A DNA stretch of 39,755 nt from AC-32 sp038236705. GTDB taxonomy: Bacteria > Actinomycetota > Thermoleophilia > Gaiellales > Gaiellaceae. The stretch lies in NCBI GenBank assembly GCA_038236705.1, contig JBBRZN010000019.1:1-39755 (forward strand), in the 5' to 3' direction. The stretch's first letter is position 1. Each line of letters begins with the position of its first letter. A program made the translations under genes and the position numbers. The notes beneath the pieces are model-generated. The model worked only from the letters and a program-made list of their open reading frames with translations. It was not told where the DNA came from and did no database searches. Shown here in pieces: positions 7,289 through 14,837 of the stretch.

Positions 7289-8214
7289 GGCGCAAGGTCA
7301 CCGTGGTGGGCGCAGGCAACGTCGGCGCGACCTGCGCCCAGGTACTCGCCACCCGGGACTACGCGGAGGTCGTACTCGTCGACATCAAGGAGAACCTGCC
7401 GCAGGGAAAGGCTCTCGACATCAACCAGATGGGCGCGGTGCTCGGATACGAGCCGACCGTCGTCGGCGCGAACGGCTACGAGGAAACCGCCGGCTCCGAG
7501 GTCGTCGTCATAACCGCAGGAGTCCCCCGCACAGGCGACATGAGCCGAGACGACCTGGTGTCGACGAACGAGAAGATCGTCGGCTCGGTGACCGAGGCGA
7601 TCGCGGCGCAGAACCCGGACTCGGTTCTGATCGTCGTCTCCAACCCGCTCGACGCGATGTGCCACGTGGCGAAGAACGTCTCCGGGTGGGCCAAGGAGCG
7701 CGTCTTCGGGATGGCCGGGATTCTGGACACCGCCCGCTTCTCGACCTTCATCGCCTTGGAGACGAGCGCATCGCTCAAGGACGTGACCGCGATGGTGCTC
7801 GGCGGCCACGGCGACCAGATGGTGCCGGTCGTCTCGGCAACCAGCGTGGGCGGCGTCCCGTTGCGCAAGCTCGTCTCGGAGGACCGCATCCAGGCGCTGG
7901 TCGAGCGCACGGCTAAGGGTGGCGGCGAGCTCGTCAAGCTCCTCGGCACCTCTGCGTGGTACGCGCCTGGCGCAGCCGCCGCGCAGATGGTCGACGCGGT
8001 CATGCTCGACGAGCACCGCGTGCTCCCCTGCACCGCCTACCTCGAGGGCGAGTACGGGATCGAAGGGCTTTACATAGGCGTGCCGGTGAAGCTGGGCGCC
8101 GGCGGCATCGAGGAGATTCTCGAGCTCGACCTTGGAGAGGAGGAGCGCGAGGCCCTGAACGCCTCAGCCGAAGCCGTCCGCGAGGTCGTGGGCGTGCTCG
8201 GCAGCGCGGCGTAG
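7285..8214 (+). CDS. mdh: malate dehydrogenase (LDH-like family)
   Basis: A 309-residue NAD-dependent malate dehydrogenase. It has the Rossmann motif GAGNVGAT (residues about 8-15), the acidic VLVDI that selects NAD, the substrate-arginine loop GVPRTGDMSRDDL, VSNPLDAM, and the catalytic histidine in LGGHGDQMVP. Arginine in the specificity loop favours malate over lactate. The ATG overlaps the icd stop (ATGA, 4 nt), so the pair is co-translated. It oxidises malate to oxaloacetate, closing the cycle toward the gltA product of the divergent operon. The frame runs open far upstream, but that part is a shadow of icd. Confidence 0.94.
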   Translation: MRRKVTVVGAGNVGATCAQVLATRDYAEVVLVDIKENLPQGKALDINQMGAVLGYEPTVVGANGYEETAGSEVVVITAGVPRTGDMSRDDLVSTNEKIVGSVTEAIAAQNPDSVLIVVSNPLDAMCHVAKNVSGWAKERVFGMAGILDTARFSTFIALETSASLKDVTAMVLGGHGDQMVPVVSATSVGGVPLRKLVSEDRIQALVERTAKGGGELVKLLGTSAWYAPGAAAAQMVDAVMLDEHRVLPCTAYLEGEYGIEGLYIGVPVKLGAGGIEEILELDLGEEEREALNASAEAVREVVGVLGSAA

Positions 8215-8362
8215 GCCCGGTGGCGGTGCCGACAAACCGGCACAGGCTCGGCACACCCGCGGCCAAGACACGCGCGACCTTGGCCCGTACGCTGATGGCG
8301 GGTGGCGGGTGGTTTTCCTTCCCCACCCGGGTGGGGACGCGTGCGTGCATATCAAGGGCGGC
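8215..8362. promoter_or_regulatory. mdh-SDR intergenic region with phased CGGCAC motifs and three inverted repeats
   Basis: No gene is seen here. GTGCCG (8226-8231) faces CGGCAC (8238-8243), and a second CGGCAC (8249-8254) follows exactly 11 bp later. GGCCAAG (8261-8267) and CTTGGCC (8279-8285) form a perfect inverted repeat. An 18-bp perfect palindrome TCCCCACCCGGGTGGGGA spans 8320-8337, 25 nt before the SDR start. Its position suits an operator for the SDR gene or an mdh transcript end. Confidence 0.5.
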
Positions 8363-9106
8363 ATGGATCTCGGGCTGAACGGCCGCACGGCGATCGTCTG
8401 CGGTGCGTCCTCCGGCATCGGGCTCGCGATCGCCGAGTCCCTGGCCGGCGAGGGCGCGAACGTCGCCATGTTCGCCCGTCGGCGTGACCTACTGGGGCGC
8501 GAGGCCGAGAGGCTCGGCGCTCTCGCCGTGCGAGGCGACGTCACGAATCCGGCCGACCTCAAGCGCCTCGTCGACCGCACGCTCGAAGCCTTCGGCGGGA
8601 TCGACATCCTCGTGAACAACAGCGGCGGCCCGCCACGAACACCTGCGGTCGGGCTCACCGACGATCAGGTGGAAACGGCCGTGGAGCTGCTGCTGCTCTC
8701 CGCGATCCGACTCACGACGCTGTGCCTGCCCCAGCTCGAGCGCAGCGGGCGAGGCCGCGTGATCAACATCGAGTCGAGCTCGGTGCGGGAGCCGATCGAC
8801 AACCTCGCCCTCTCGAACGCCGTGCGCCCGGGCGTGATCGGCTGGGCCAAGACGCTCGCGCGCGAGATCGGTCCGAAGAAGATCACGGTCAACTCGATCG
8901 CGCCCGGTCGCATCGAGACCGAGCGGCTCGCGGAGGCCTACGCCGGGAAGACCCGGGCCGAGGATCTCGACGTGATCCCGCTCCGCCGTTTCGGCCGGCC
9001 GCGCGAGGTGGCGGAGGTCGTCTGCTTCCTCGCCTCCGATGCGGCTAGCTACGTCAGCGGGGCCGTGATCCCGGTCGACGGCGGGCTCACGCGTTTCCTT
9101 CTCTAA
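8363..9106 (+). CDS. short-chain dehydrogenase/reductase family protein with atypical active site
   Basis: A 247-residue SDR protein. The cofactor motif GASSGIG is at residues about 13-19, and NNSGGPP replaces the usual NNAG. The active-site region reads IESSSVREP (serines at 138-140) and then LSNAVRPGVIGWAKTL. Aligned to the usual YxxxK, this gives S151-N-A-V-R155, so both the catalytic tyrosine and lysine are missing. FabG-like SDRs with this change form a known divergent subgroup, but their reaction is unclear. An in-frame start at 8309 exists; I chose ATG 8363 because AAGGG sits 7 nt upstream and similarity begins there. It may be a non-catalytic or altered reductase. Confidence 0.85.
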   Translation: MDLGLNGRTAIVCGASSGIGLAIAESLAGEGANVAMFARRRDLLGREAERLGALAVRGDVTNPADLKRLVDRTLEAFGGIDILVNNSGGPPRTPAVGLTDDQVETAVELLLLSAIRLTTLCLPQLERSGRGRVINIESSSVREPIDNLALSNAVRPGVIGWAKTLAREIGPKKITVNSIAPGRIETERLAEAYAGKTRAEDLDVIPLRRFGRPREVAEVVCFLASDAASYVSGAVIPVDGGLTRFLL

Positions 9107-9109
9107 ACG

Positions 9110-9115
9110 TATCCT
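9110..9115 (+). promoter_or_regulatory. -10-like hexamer TATCCT for leaderless ylbL-like gene
   Basis: TATCCT ends 7 nt before ATG 9123 and begins 4 nt after the SDR stop codon. No Shine-Dalgarno sequence is present, consistent with a leaderless transcript. Confidence 0.5.
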
Positions 9116-9122
9116 CGGGCCG

Positions 9123-10124
9123 ATGCGGTGGTTCTCGCCGGCGCGCCTGGCCGCGGCCGGGCTCTTCTTGCTGGGCGCGGCGGCGTTCACGCTCTGGCTC
9201 GCGCCTGCCAACGGGTACGACATCCGGCTCGTGGATCCGGCGCACCCGGTCGACCCCGTGATCCGAATGCCCGGCGAGAAGCCGGGCGGCAAGCCCGGCC
9301 CGATCTACTTCGTGGATGTCCGCGAGCGTCCGGCTCGCCTTCTCGAGCGGCTCGTCCCGTGGACACGAGCCGACGGCTCCGACCTCGTTCCCGCGCCGCC
9401 GATCCCGCAGACCCTCGAGCGGCGCCTGGGACAACTCGACATGACCGACTCGCAGAAGATTGCCGCCGTCGTCGCGCTCAGCAATCTCGGCTACACGGTG
9501 CACGCGCGCAGCGGTGGGGTGACCGTCCTGCTCGTCACGAAAAACGCGCCCGCGGCGGACGTGCTCCGCCCCGGCGATGTGATCGTCTCCGTGAACGGGC
9601 GCAAGGTTGCCTCGGTCCTGGCATTGCGTGCGGCCCTCACGGCCAAGCGTCCGGGCGCCACGGTCAAGCTCGGTTTCCGCCGAGGCGGGAAGGCGCGGGA
9701 GGCGACGATCAAGACCGTCGCCGACCCCGAGGATGCGAAGCGGGCGATCATCGGCGTCACAGCAAGCGACGAGCTCTCTGTCAAGCTGCCGGTGCCGATC
9801 AAGTTCGACGCGGGCGGTGTCGGAGGCCCGTCCGCGGGCCTCGCCTTCGCGCTCGACATCCTGCAGGAGCTCGGCCGCAACATCGCGCACGGGAAGAAGG
9901 TCGCCGCGACCGGCGAGCTCGCTCTCAACGGCGCGGTCGGTCCCATCGGCGGGGTGAAGCAAAAAACGCTCGGCGCGCGGGAAGCGGGTGTGGACGTCTT
10001 CCTCGTGCCGGCCGGGGACAACGCTCGGGAGGCGAGACGCTATGCGAAAGACCTCCCGATCGTGCCTGTGAAGAACTTTCAACAGGCGTTGCGGTCGCTG
10101 GCAACGTTGGCGCCGAAATCTTGA
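9123..10124 (+). CDS. membrane-anchored PDZ-Lon (S16) serine protease, YlbL-like
   Basis: A 333-residue protein. A hydrophobic segment at residues 8-28 (ARLAAAGLFLLGAAAFTLWL) is a signal anchor. A PDZ domain follows at about 125-195 (LRPGDVIVSVNGRKV) and then a Lon-type proteolytic domain. The catalytic dyad is visible: S237 in GGPSAGLAFAL and K281 in IGGVKQK, 44 residues apart (43 in E. coli Lon). The protein therefore probably acts outside the membrane, without an ATPase domain. In Bacillus the YlbL family is linked to turnover of a cell-division inhibitor after DNA damage; the substrate here is unknown. The stop codon lies in the stem of a weak terminator. Confidence 0.88.
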   Translation: MRWFSPARLAAAGLFLLGAAAFTLWLAPANGYDIRLVDPAHPVDPVIRMPGEKPGGKPGPIYFVDVRERPARLLERLVPWTRADGSDLVPAPPIPQTLERRLGQLDMTDSQKIAAVVALSNLGYTVHARSGGVTVLLVTKNAPAADVLRPGDVIVSVNGRKVASVLALRAALTAKRPGATVKLGFRRGGKAREATIKTVADPEDAKRAIIGVTASDELSVKLPVPIKFDAGGVGGPSAGLAFALDILQELGRNIAHGKKVAATGELALNGAVGPIGGVKQKTLGAREAGVDVFLVPAGDNAREARRYAKDLPIVPVKNFQQALRSLATLAPKS

Positions 10125-10139
10125 AGAACATCAAGTTTT
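10120..10139 (+). terminator. weak intrinsic terminator after the PDZ-Lon gene
   Basis: CTTGA (10120-10124) pairs with TCAAG (10131-10135), followed by TTTT. The stem is short and A+T-rich and includes the stop codon TGA. A second T-run (AATTTT) follows shortly after. Confidence 0.4.
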
Positions 10140-10190
10140 CGACAATTTTGAATGCCCCGGAAATTGCAGTGTTTTCTCCACAGACAAGCC

Positions 10191-10218
10191 TTGATTCGAC
10201 AGCCATGGCACCTATCAT
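10191..10218 (+). promoter_or_regulatory. sigma-70-like promoter TTGATT-N16-TATCAT
   Basis: The -35 TTGATT (10191-10196) and -10 TATCAT (10213-10218) are separated by 16 nt, in the most A+T-rich stretch nearby. A strong Shine-Dalgarno AGGAGGA (10244-10250) follows, so the downstream Cys-rich gene has a leader of about 40 nt, unlike its leaderless neighbours. Confidence 0.6.
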
Positions 10219-10262
10219 CACGCCTTGTTCGGGTAGGCGAGCTAGGAGGAGCAAACCGGGGT

Positions 10263-10448
10263 ATGAGCAAACTGATCAAACCAACGTGCGAAGATTGCTA
10301 CTTCCACCGCGCCGGCCTCTGCGCCCTCGTGCTGGAAGCCCCGTGCCCAACCTTCCGGGGCCAGAGCCGCGGCTCGCTCGTTCCGCCGCGACAGCCGCGC
10401 TTGGTGGCGCGGCCGCTCGCGCCGCTGGCCGGCCAGTCTGCCGCCTAG
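10263..10448 (+). CDS. 61-residue cysteine-rich protein
   Basis: A short protein starting at ATG 10263, 12 nt after the strong ribosome-binding site AGGAGGA. Its N-terminal half reads TCEDCYFHRAGLCALV...APCPTF, a C-x2-C-x7-C-x7-C pattern that could hold a zinc ion or an Fe-S cluster. The C-terminal half is Pro/Arg/Leu-rich and probably disordered. No membrane helix is present. I do not recognise a named family. It has its own good promoter, which suggests meaningful and possibly high expression. Its TAG stop is part of the -10-like hexamer of the next gene. Confidence 0.65.
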   Translation: MSKLIKPTCEDCYFHRAGLCALVLEAPCPTFRGQSRGSLVPPRQPRLVARPLAPLAGQSAA

Positions 10449-10451
10449 ACT
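10446..10451 (+). promoter_or_regulatory. -10-like hexamer TAGACT for leaderless LapA-like gene, overlapping a stop codon
   Basis: TAGACT ends 8 nt before ATG 10460. Its first three bases are the TAG stop codon of the 61-residue protein. Confidence 0.45.
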
Positions 10452-10459
10452 AGGCGGCC

Positions 10460-10771
10460 ATGGAGCCAGAGGACCACAGGCCTCCCGAGGAATCCGAGCC
10501 CGATCCCCAGACCGAGCCGGAGCGGGAGCGGGCCGACGAGCCGCTACGCGAGTGGCAGGCCCGTCTCTACCTGACGATCATCACCATCGGCCTCCTGATC
10601 GCGTACGGAATCGCGTTCGTGCTCGAGAACAACAAGCACATCAACCTGCACTTCGTCTTCGCGACGGCACGGGTCTCGTTGATCTGGTTGATCCTCCTCA
10701 GCATCGCCCTCGGGATGCTGCTCGGCGTGCTCCTCTCGCAGCTATACCGCCGCCGGCGTCGCCGCCACTAG
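10460..10771 (+). CDS. LapA (DUF1049) domain membrane protein
   Basis: A 103-residue protein with an acidic, Pro/Glu-rich cytoplasmic N-terminus (about 1-35) and two transmembrane helices (about 37-55 and 70-92), ending in a run of arginines (YRRRRRRH). The pattern IAFVLENNKHINLHFVFATARVSL between the helices is typical of the LapA/YciS (DUF1049) family. In proteobacteria the family helps assemble lipopolysaccharide; in actinobacteria, which lack it, the role is unknown. The last 30 nt overlap the convergent aminotransferase gene tail-to-tail. Confidence 0.82.
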   Translation: MEPEDHRPPEESEPDPQTEPERERADEPLREWQARLYLTIITIGLLIAYGIAFVLENNKHINLHFVFATARVSLIWLILLSIALGMLLGVLLSQLYRRRRRRH

Positions 10772-11821
10772 CTTCGCCAGACGCCGCACGCCTTCGTCGA
10801 TCTCCTCCGGGGAGACGAAGCTGAAAGCGAGGCGCGCGGAAGCCGGAGGGCCGCCGAAGTCCTCGCCGGGAACGAACGTGACCCCGGCCTCTGCCGCCCG
10901 GACGAGCAGCTCGGCCGCGTCGACCGTCTGCCCCAGCTCGAGCCAGAGGAAGTAGCCGCCCTCCGGCCGGTTCCAGCGGGCGCGGCCGGCGAGCTCGCGC
11001 TCGAGGGCGTCCAGCATCGCGTCGCGACGCCTGCGCAGCAGCACGCGCACGCGCTCCAGGTTCGGCTCGAAGAGCCCGCGGCGGAGGAACTCGAAGACGG
11101 TGGCCTGCGCCAGCAGCGCGGGCGTGATGTACGTCGACGCGGCAAGCTCCTCGAGCTCGTGTCCGAGCGCGGCCGGCACGATCGCGTACCCGACCCGCAG
11201 CCCCGGGGCGATCGTCTTCGAGAACGACGAGCTGTACATCAGGTTCGCGCCGCCCTCGAGCTCGAACAGGCTCGGCAACGGTTCGCCTTCGAAGCGGACG
11301 AGGCCGTACGGATCGTCTTCCAGGACGGCGACCGAGCGCTCGCGCGCGAGCTCGGCAAGCCGCCGGCGTCGCTCCTTGCTCAGCGTCGAGCCGGTCGGGT
11401 TCTGAAAGGTCGGGATCGTGTACACGAACGACGGTTCCGGCCCGATCGCGAGCATCTGCTCGAGCTGAGCGACGTCGAGGCCGTCCTCGTCCACCCGCAC
11501 CTCGTCGAACTCGGCGCCGGCCGCAAGGAGGATCTTTCTCGGGCGATCGTAGGTTGGTCGTTCGACGATCACGCGGCCGCCGAGAGAGTCGAGCACGAAA
11601 TGGAAGGCCTGCAGCGACCCGTTGGTCACGAGCACGCGCTCCGGCTCGACGCCGTGTCGCTCGGCGATCCACTCCCGCAACGGCCCGTAACCGAGCGTGC
11701 TCCCGTAGGAGAGCGCAACGAGTCCGTCCCGTTCGAGCGCGGCCTTGGCGCAGTCGGCGAGCTCCGCCACGGGAAGGCACTCGGGCGCCGGGATGCCGCG
11801 GGCAAAGGAGATCGTCTCCAC
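10742..11821 (-). CDS. PLP-dependent aminotransferase, class I/II (2-aminoadipate/MocR-like type)
   Basis: A 359-residue fold-type I aminotransferase. The PLP lysine is K202 in SSFSKTIAPGLRVGY. TNGSLQAF, the family signature YTIPTFQNPTG and LEDDPYGLVRF are also present. It is most like the LysN/2-aminoadipate or multi-substrate aminotransferase group, without the N-terminal DNA-binding domain of MocR regulators. The amino donor and acceptor cannot be told. An in-frame ATG at 11854 would add 11 residues; I prefer GTG 11821 because TAGACT ends 7 nt before it and the conserved VETISFARGIP begins there. It overlaps the lapA-like gene by 30 nt at the 3' ends. Confidence 0.88.
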   Translation of the reverse strand: METISFARGIPAPECLPVAELADCAKAALERDGLVALSYGSTLGYGPLREWIAERHGVEPERVLVTNGSLQAFHFVLDSLGGRVIVERPTYDRPRKILLAAGAEFDEVRVDEDGLDVAQLEQMLAIGPEPSFVYTIPTFQNPTGSTLSKERRRRLAELARERSVAVLEDDPYGLVRFEGEPLPSLFELEGGANLMYSSSFSKTIAPGLRVGYAIVPAALGHELEELAASTYITPALLAQATVFEFLRRGLFEPNLERVRVLLRRRRDAMLDALERELAGRARWNRPEGGYFLWLELGQTVDAAELLVRAAEAGVTFVPGEDFGGPPASARLAFSFVSPEEIDEGVRRLAKLVAATPAAV

Positions 11822-11828
11822 GGCGGGC

Positions 11829-11834
11829 AGTCTA
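11829..11834 (-). promoter_or_regulatory. -10-like hexamer TAGACT for leaderless aminotransferase
   Basis: TAGACT on the minus strand ends 7 nt before GTG 11821. It lies inside the N-terminal extension that would result from the upstream ATG. Confidence 0.5.
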
Positions 11835-12118
11835 GGGACGCCTCCTGGCTCCATCCGGCAAAGGGCGAGCAGAAAGTTGACGGTGCCGACTATGACCGCG
11901 TGGGTCGCCGCCTTTGATCAAGTTCACGCGACCGACGAGCGCGCCCGCGAAGATCGCCTCGGCGACCACTTCGTTCGCGACATCGTCGGCCAGGTCTCCG
12001 TCGTCCGTCGCGCCGCGAGAGACGACCGCTGAGGCGCTTGACGAATACCGCTCGCGCGACGTCCTACCACTCGGTGGTGGCCGCCGCCGCCGGAAACCAC
12101 TGCCCGCCGCCGTCCGCG
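11835..12118. other. gap between sucD and the aminotransferase, no convincing gene
   Basis: Both flanking genes are on the minus strand. A minus-strand frame (GTG 12122 to 11832) begins with a 4-nt GTGA overlap with sucD and contains a coding-like middle (DLADDVANEVVAEAIFAGAL). Its ends look like noise, with a run of arginines and no recognisable domain. A plus-strand frame over 11914-12126 is equally weak. A single GTGCCGA motif, as in the phased arrays elsewhere, is at 11882-11888. It may be a decayed gene, but I cannot support one. Confidence 0.3.
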
Positions 12119-13003
12119 TCACCTGACGGATCGAGCGGCGGCGACTTCCGCCGCGAGCTCCGCAACCTCGGTCGGGGTCGTCCCGACTCGAACGCCCCGC
12201 TCTTCGAGCGCTTCCTTCTTCGCCTGGGCCGTGCCGGAGGAGCCGGAGATGATCGCGCCGGCGTGGCCCATCGTCTTTCCCGGCGGCGCGGTGAAGCCCG
12301 CGATGTAGGCAACCACCGGCTTCGTCACCTCGGCCTCGATGAACGCGGCCGCCTTCTCCTCCTCGTCGCCGCCGATCTCACCGACCATCACGATCACCTC
12401 GGTCTCGTCGTCGGCCTCGAAACGCGCGAGCACGTCGATGAAAGACGAGCCCACGACCGGGTCGCCACCGATCCCGACGATCGTCGAGTTGCCGAGCCCC
12501 CGCTGGGTCAGCTCGTGGCCGATCTGGTACGTGAGCGTGCCGGAGCGTGAGACCACGCCGATCGGCCCCTCGCGGAAGATCTCGGCCGGGATGATCCCGA
12601 CGTTCGCCTTCCCGGGCGAGAGGGCGCCGGGGCAGTTCGGCCCGAGCATCGTGATCCCCTTGGGCCGAATGTAGTTGTAGATCCGCAGCATCTCGTGCGC
12701 CGCGAGACCCTCCGCGATGCAGATGACGGTGGCGATGCCCGCGTCCACGGACTCGTAGATCGCATCCGCGGCGAAGCGGGCCGGGACGAAGACCATCGCC
12801 GTATTTGCGCCGGCCTGTTCGACGGCCTCGGCCACGGTGTCGAAGATCGGGATTCCCTGGAGGTCGGCGCCGCCCTTGCCGGGGGTGACGCCGGCGACGA
12901 CGTTCGTGCCGTAGTCGCGGTTGCGTAGCGTGTGGAACGACCCCTCGCGCCCGGTGGCGCCCTGCACGATCAGCCGGGTGTCGCTGTCGACGACAATGGC
13001 CAC
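12119..13003 (-). CDS. sucD: succinyl-CoA synthetase (ADP/GDP-forming) alpha subunit
   Basis: A 294-residue subunit that binds CoA and carries the phosphohistidine. VQGATGREGSFH (CoA site), GPNCPGALSPG and the active-site region MGHAGAIISGSSGTA with H247 are clear (H246 in E. coli). Together with SucC it makes succinate and ATP/GTP from succinyl-CoA. The GTG start shares one base with the stop codon of the preceding methyltransferase (TAGTG), so it is translated by coupling. The frame is open far upstream as antisense-frame noise. It is the last clear gene of the sucC-methyltransferase-sucD operon. Confidence 0.95.
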   Translation of the reverse strand: MAIVVDSDTRLIVQGATGREGSFHTLRNRDYGTNVVAGVTPGKGGADLQGIPIFDTVAEAVEQAGANTAMVFVPARFAADAIYESVDAGIATVICIAEGLAAHEMLRIYNYIRPKGITMLGPNCPGALSPGKANVGIIPAEIFREGPIGVVSRSGTLTYQIGHELTQRGLGNSTIVGIGGDPVVGSSFIDVLARFEADDETEVIVMVGEIGGDEEEKAAAFIEAEVTKPVVAYIAGFTAPPGKTMGHAGAIISGSSGTAQAKKEALEERGVRVGTTPTEVAELAAEVAAARSVR

Positions 13004-13656
13004 TAGGACTGCGACTTCCTGGCGCGGATGACGATCTTCACGTCGGTCCAGGCACTGCCGTCCTCGGTCAGCCGGTCGGCGAGCAACTCCTTCACGCGCT
13101 CGGCCTCCTCGCCCTCGCAACCGGTGCGGGCAAGCCAGGCCTCCAGCGGGTGAGTCTTCTCGAAGCACTCCGACTGCTCGACCTCGAGACCCGCCTCGGT
13201 CAGGAACTCGTGCCACTCCTCCTCGGTGTAGTTGCGAACGTGCGTCGGGTCGCGCAACCTCTCGGCCTGCTCGTGGCGATCGCTCGAGAAGAGCGTGTCC
13301 TCGATCACGACGAGTCGATTGCTGACGCGCTCCATCTCGGCAACCGCAGCGCGCAAGTCGGCGAAGTGGTGCGGCGCGATCCGCGAGACGACGACGTCGA
13401 AGCTGCCGTCGGCGAAGGGCAGATCCTCCGCCCCGGCGACGACATCGGCCTGCATCCCCGGCGACGGGTCGAGCGTGACGACCTGGGCACCTTCCTCGCG
13501 CAGCCTGCGCGCGACGTGGCCGCCGCCGGTGGCGACGTCGAGGGCCTTCACGCCTTCCTCGGGCTCGCACCATTCGATGAGCAGGTCGAGGTCGGGCCCC
13601 TCGCGGTGAGTCGGGCTCTCTCGGTAGGCCTGGGCGCGATCGGACCAGCTGCTCAT
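13003..13656 (-). CDS. class I SAM-dependent methyltransferase lying between sucC and sucD
   Basis: A 217-residue UbiE/COQ5-like methyltransferase. Motif I is LDVATGGGHVARRL, followed by acidic LDPSPGM, DLPFADGSFDVVVSRIAPHHF and a C-terminal Rossmann half. The DUF-type order suggests small-molecule or quinone-type substrates, but the substrate is unknown. Its ATG overlaps the sucC stop (ATGA), and its TAG overlaps the sucD GTG by one base, so the gene is fully built into the sucCD operon. In almost all bacteria sucC and sucD are directly adjacent, which makes this insertion unusual. It may act on a product or cofactor linked to succinyl-CoA metabolism, but that is speculation. Confidence 0.87.
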   Translation of the reverse strand: MSSWSDRAQAYRESPTHREGPDLDLLIEWCEPEEGVKALDVATGGGHVARRLREEGAQVVTLDPSPGMQADVVAGAEDLPFADGSFDVVVSRIAPHHFADLRAAVAEMERVSNRLVVIEDTLFSSDRHEQAERLRDPTHVRNYTEEEWHEFLTEAGLEVEQSECFEKTHPLEAWLARTGCEGEEAERVKELLADRLTEDGSAWTDVKIVIRARKSQS

Positions 13657-14795
13657 GCCGCCAGCTCCACCGCGCGCCTCGCCGCGTCGAGCATCGTCGC
13701 CTTGACGTGCAGGTTCGGCGGCGCCGCCTCGGCGAGGATGGCGCGCCCTTCCGCGGCATTCGTCCCGTCGAAGCGAACGACGATCGGATGCTCGATCCTC
13801 GTCTGCGAGAGCGCCTGGAGGATCCCTTCGGCAACGACGTCGCAGCGCGTGATCCCGGCGAAGATGTTGAAGACGATCGAGCGCACCTGTGGGTCCGCGC
13901 TGATGATCTCGAGAGCATCCACCACGCCCTGCGCGTCCCCGCCGCCGCCGAGGTCGCAGAAGTTGGCCGGCCGGCCGCCGACGAGCGCGATCACGTCGAG
14001 CGTGGACATGACGAGCCCGGCGCCGTTGCCGAGGATCCCTACCTCGCCGTCGAGCTTGACGTAGGTGACGCCCTTCTCGCGCGCCGCGCGCTCCTCGGGC
14101 GGGTATGCCTCGAGATCGCGCATCTCGGCAACGTCGGGATGCTTGTAGAGCGCGTTGTCGTCGACGGTGAACTTCGAGTCGAGCGCCCGCACCTCGCTTT
14201 CGGGCGTGACGATCAGCGGATTGATCTCGCAGAGCATCGCGTCGGTCTCGACGAAGCAGGTGTAGAGCTTCCCGATGATGTCCAGGATCTGCTTCTGCTC
14301 GCTGGGGTCGCCGATTCCGGCGCCGTAGATCAGTCTGCGCCCCTGGTAGGGCTGGAAGCCCTCGAGCGGGTCGACGTGCAGGCGTGCGAGGGCGTCGGGG
14401 TTGTTCTCGGCTACCTCCTCGATCTCGATGCCACCCTCCGTGGTGAGCATGAAGAGCGCCTTCTTCGTACCGCGGTCGAACGTGACCGAGAGGTAGTACT
14501 CCTTGGCGATCTCCGACGCCTGCTCGATCCAGAGCTTGCGCACGACGTGGCCGTTGATGCCGAGGCTGAGGATCTGCTCGGCCTCTCGCTCCGCCTCCTC
14601 GGGGCCGTCCGCGAGCTTGATTCCGCCGGCCTTGCCCCGGCCGCCCGTGAGCACTTGGGCCTTCACCACGACCGATCCGCCGAGCTCGTCCGCCGCTGCG
14701 CGGGCTTCGGCCGACGTGGTCACCAGCCGTCCCGCGGAGACGGGGATGCCGAAGCGGCCGAAGAGCTCCTTGCCCTGGTATTCGTAGAGATCCAC
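13653..14795 (-). CDS. sucC: succinyl-CoA synthetase beta subunit
   Basis: A 380-residue ATP-grasp subunit of normal length. The N-terminus MDLYEYQGKELFGRFGIPV, nucleotide loop VVVKAQVLTGGRGKAGGIK, metal-binding EINPLIVT and the C-terminal GGGGDAQGVVDAL and FNIFAGITRCDVVAEGI match SucC. It binds nucleotide and succinate. GTG 14795 is the start; TAGCAT ends 9 nt upstream. The gene is followed without a gap by a methyltransferase and then sucD. The upstream gene on this strand is an acyl-CoA carboxylase alpha subunit, 42 nt away, so the two may be co-expressed (propionyl-CoA to succinyl-CoA). Confidence 0.95.
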   Translation of the reverse strand: MDLYEYQGKELFGRFGIPVSAGRLVTTSAEARAAADELGGSVVVKAQVLTGGRGKAGGIKLADGPEEAEREAEQILSLGINGHVVRKLWIEQASEIAKEYYLSVTFDRGTKKALFMLTTEGGIEIEEVAENNPDALARLHVDPLEGFQPYQGRRLIYGAGIGDPSEQKQILDIIGKLYTCFVETDAMLCEINPLIVTPESEVRALDSKFTVDDNALYKHPDVAEMRDLEAYPPEERAAREKGVTYVKLDGEVGILGNGAGLVMSTLDVIALVGGRPANFCDLGGGGDAQGVVDALEIISADPQVRSIVFNIFAGITRCDVVAEGILQALSQTRIEHPIVVRFDGTNAAEGRAILAEAAPPNLHVKATMLDAARRAVELAA

Positions 14796-14804
14796 CGGCG
14801 GCGG

Positions 14805-14810
14805 ATGCTA
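14805..14810 (-). promoter_or_regulatory. -10-like hexamer TAGCAT before sucC
   Basis: TAGCAT on the minus strand ends 9 nt before GTG 14795, within the 42-nt gap after the carboxylase gene. It suggests that sucC has its own leaderless or very short-leader promoter. Confidence 0.35.
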
Positions 14811-14837
14811 GTCGAAGGCGACAGAGAGGCTTCGCTC

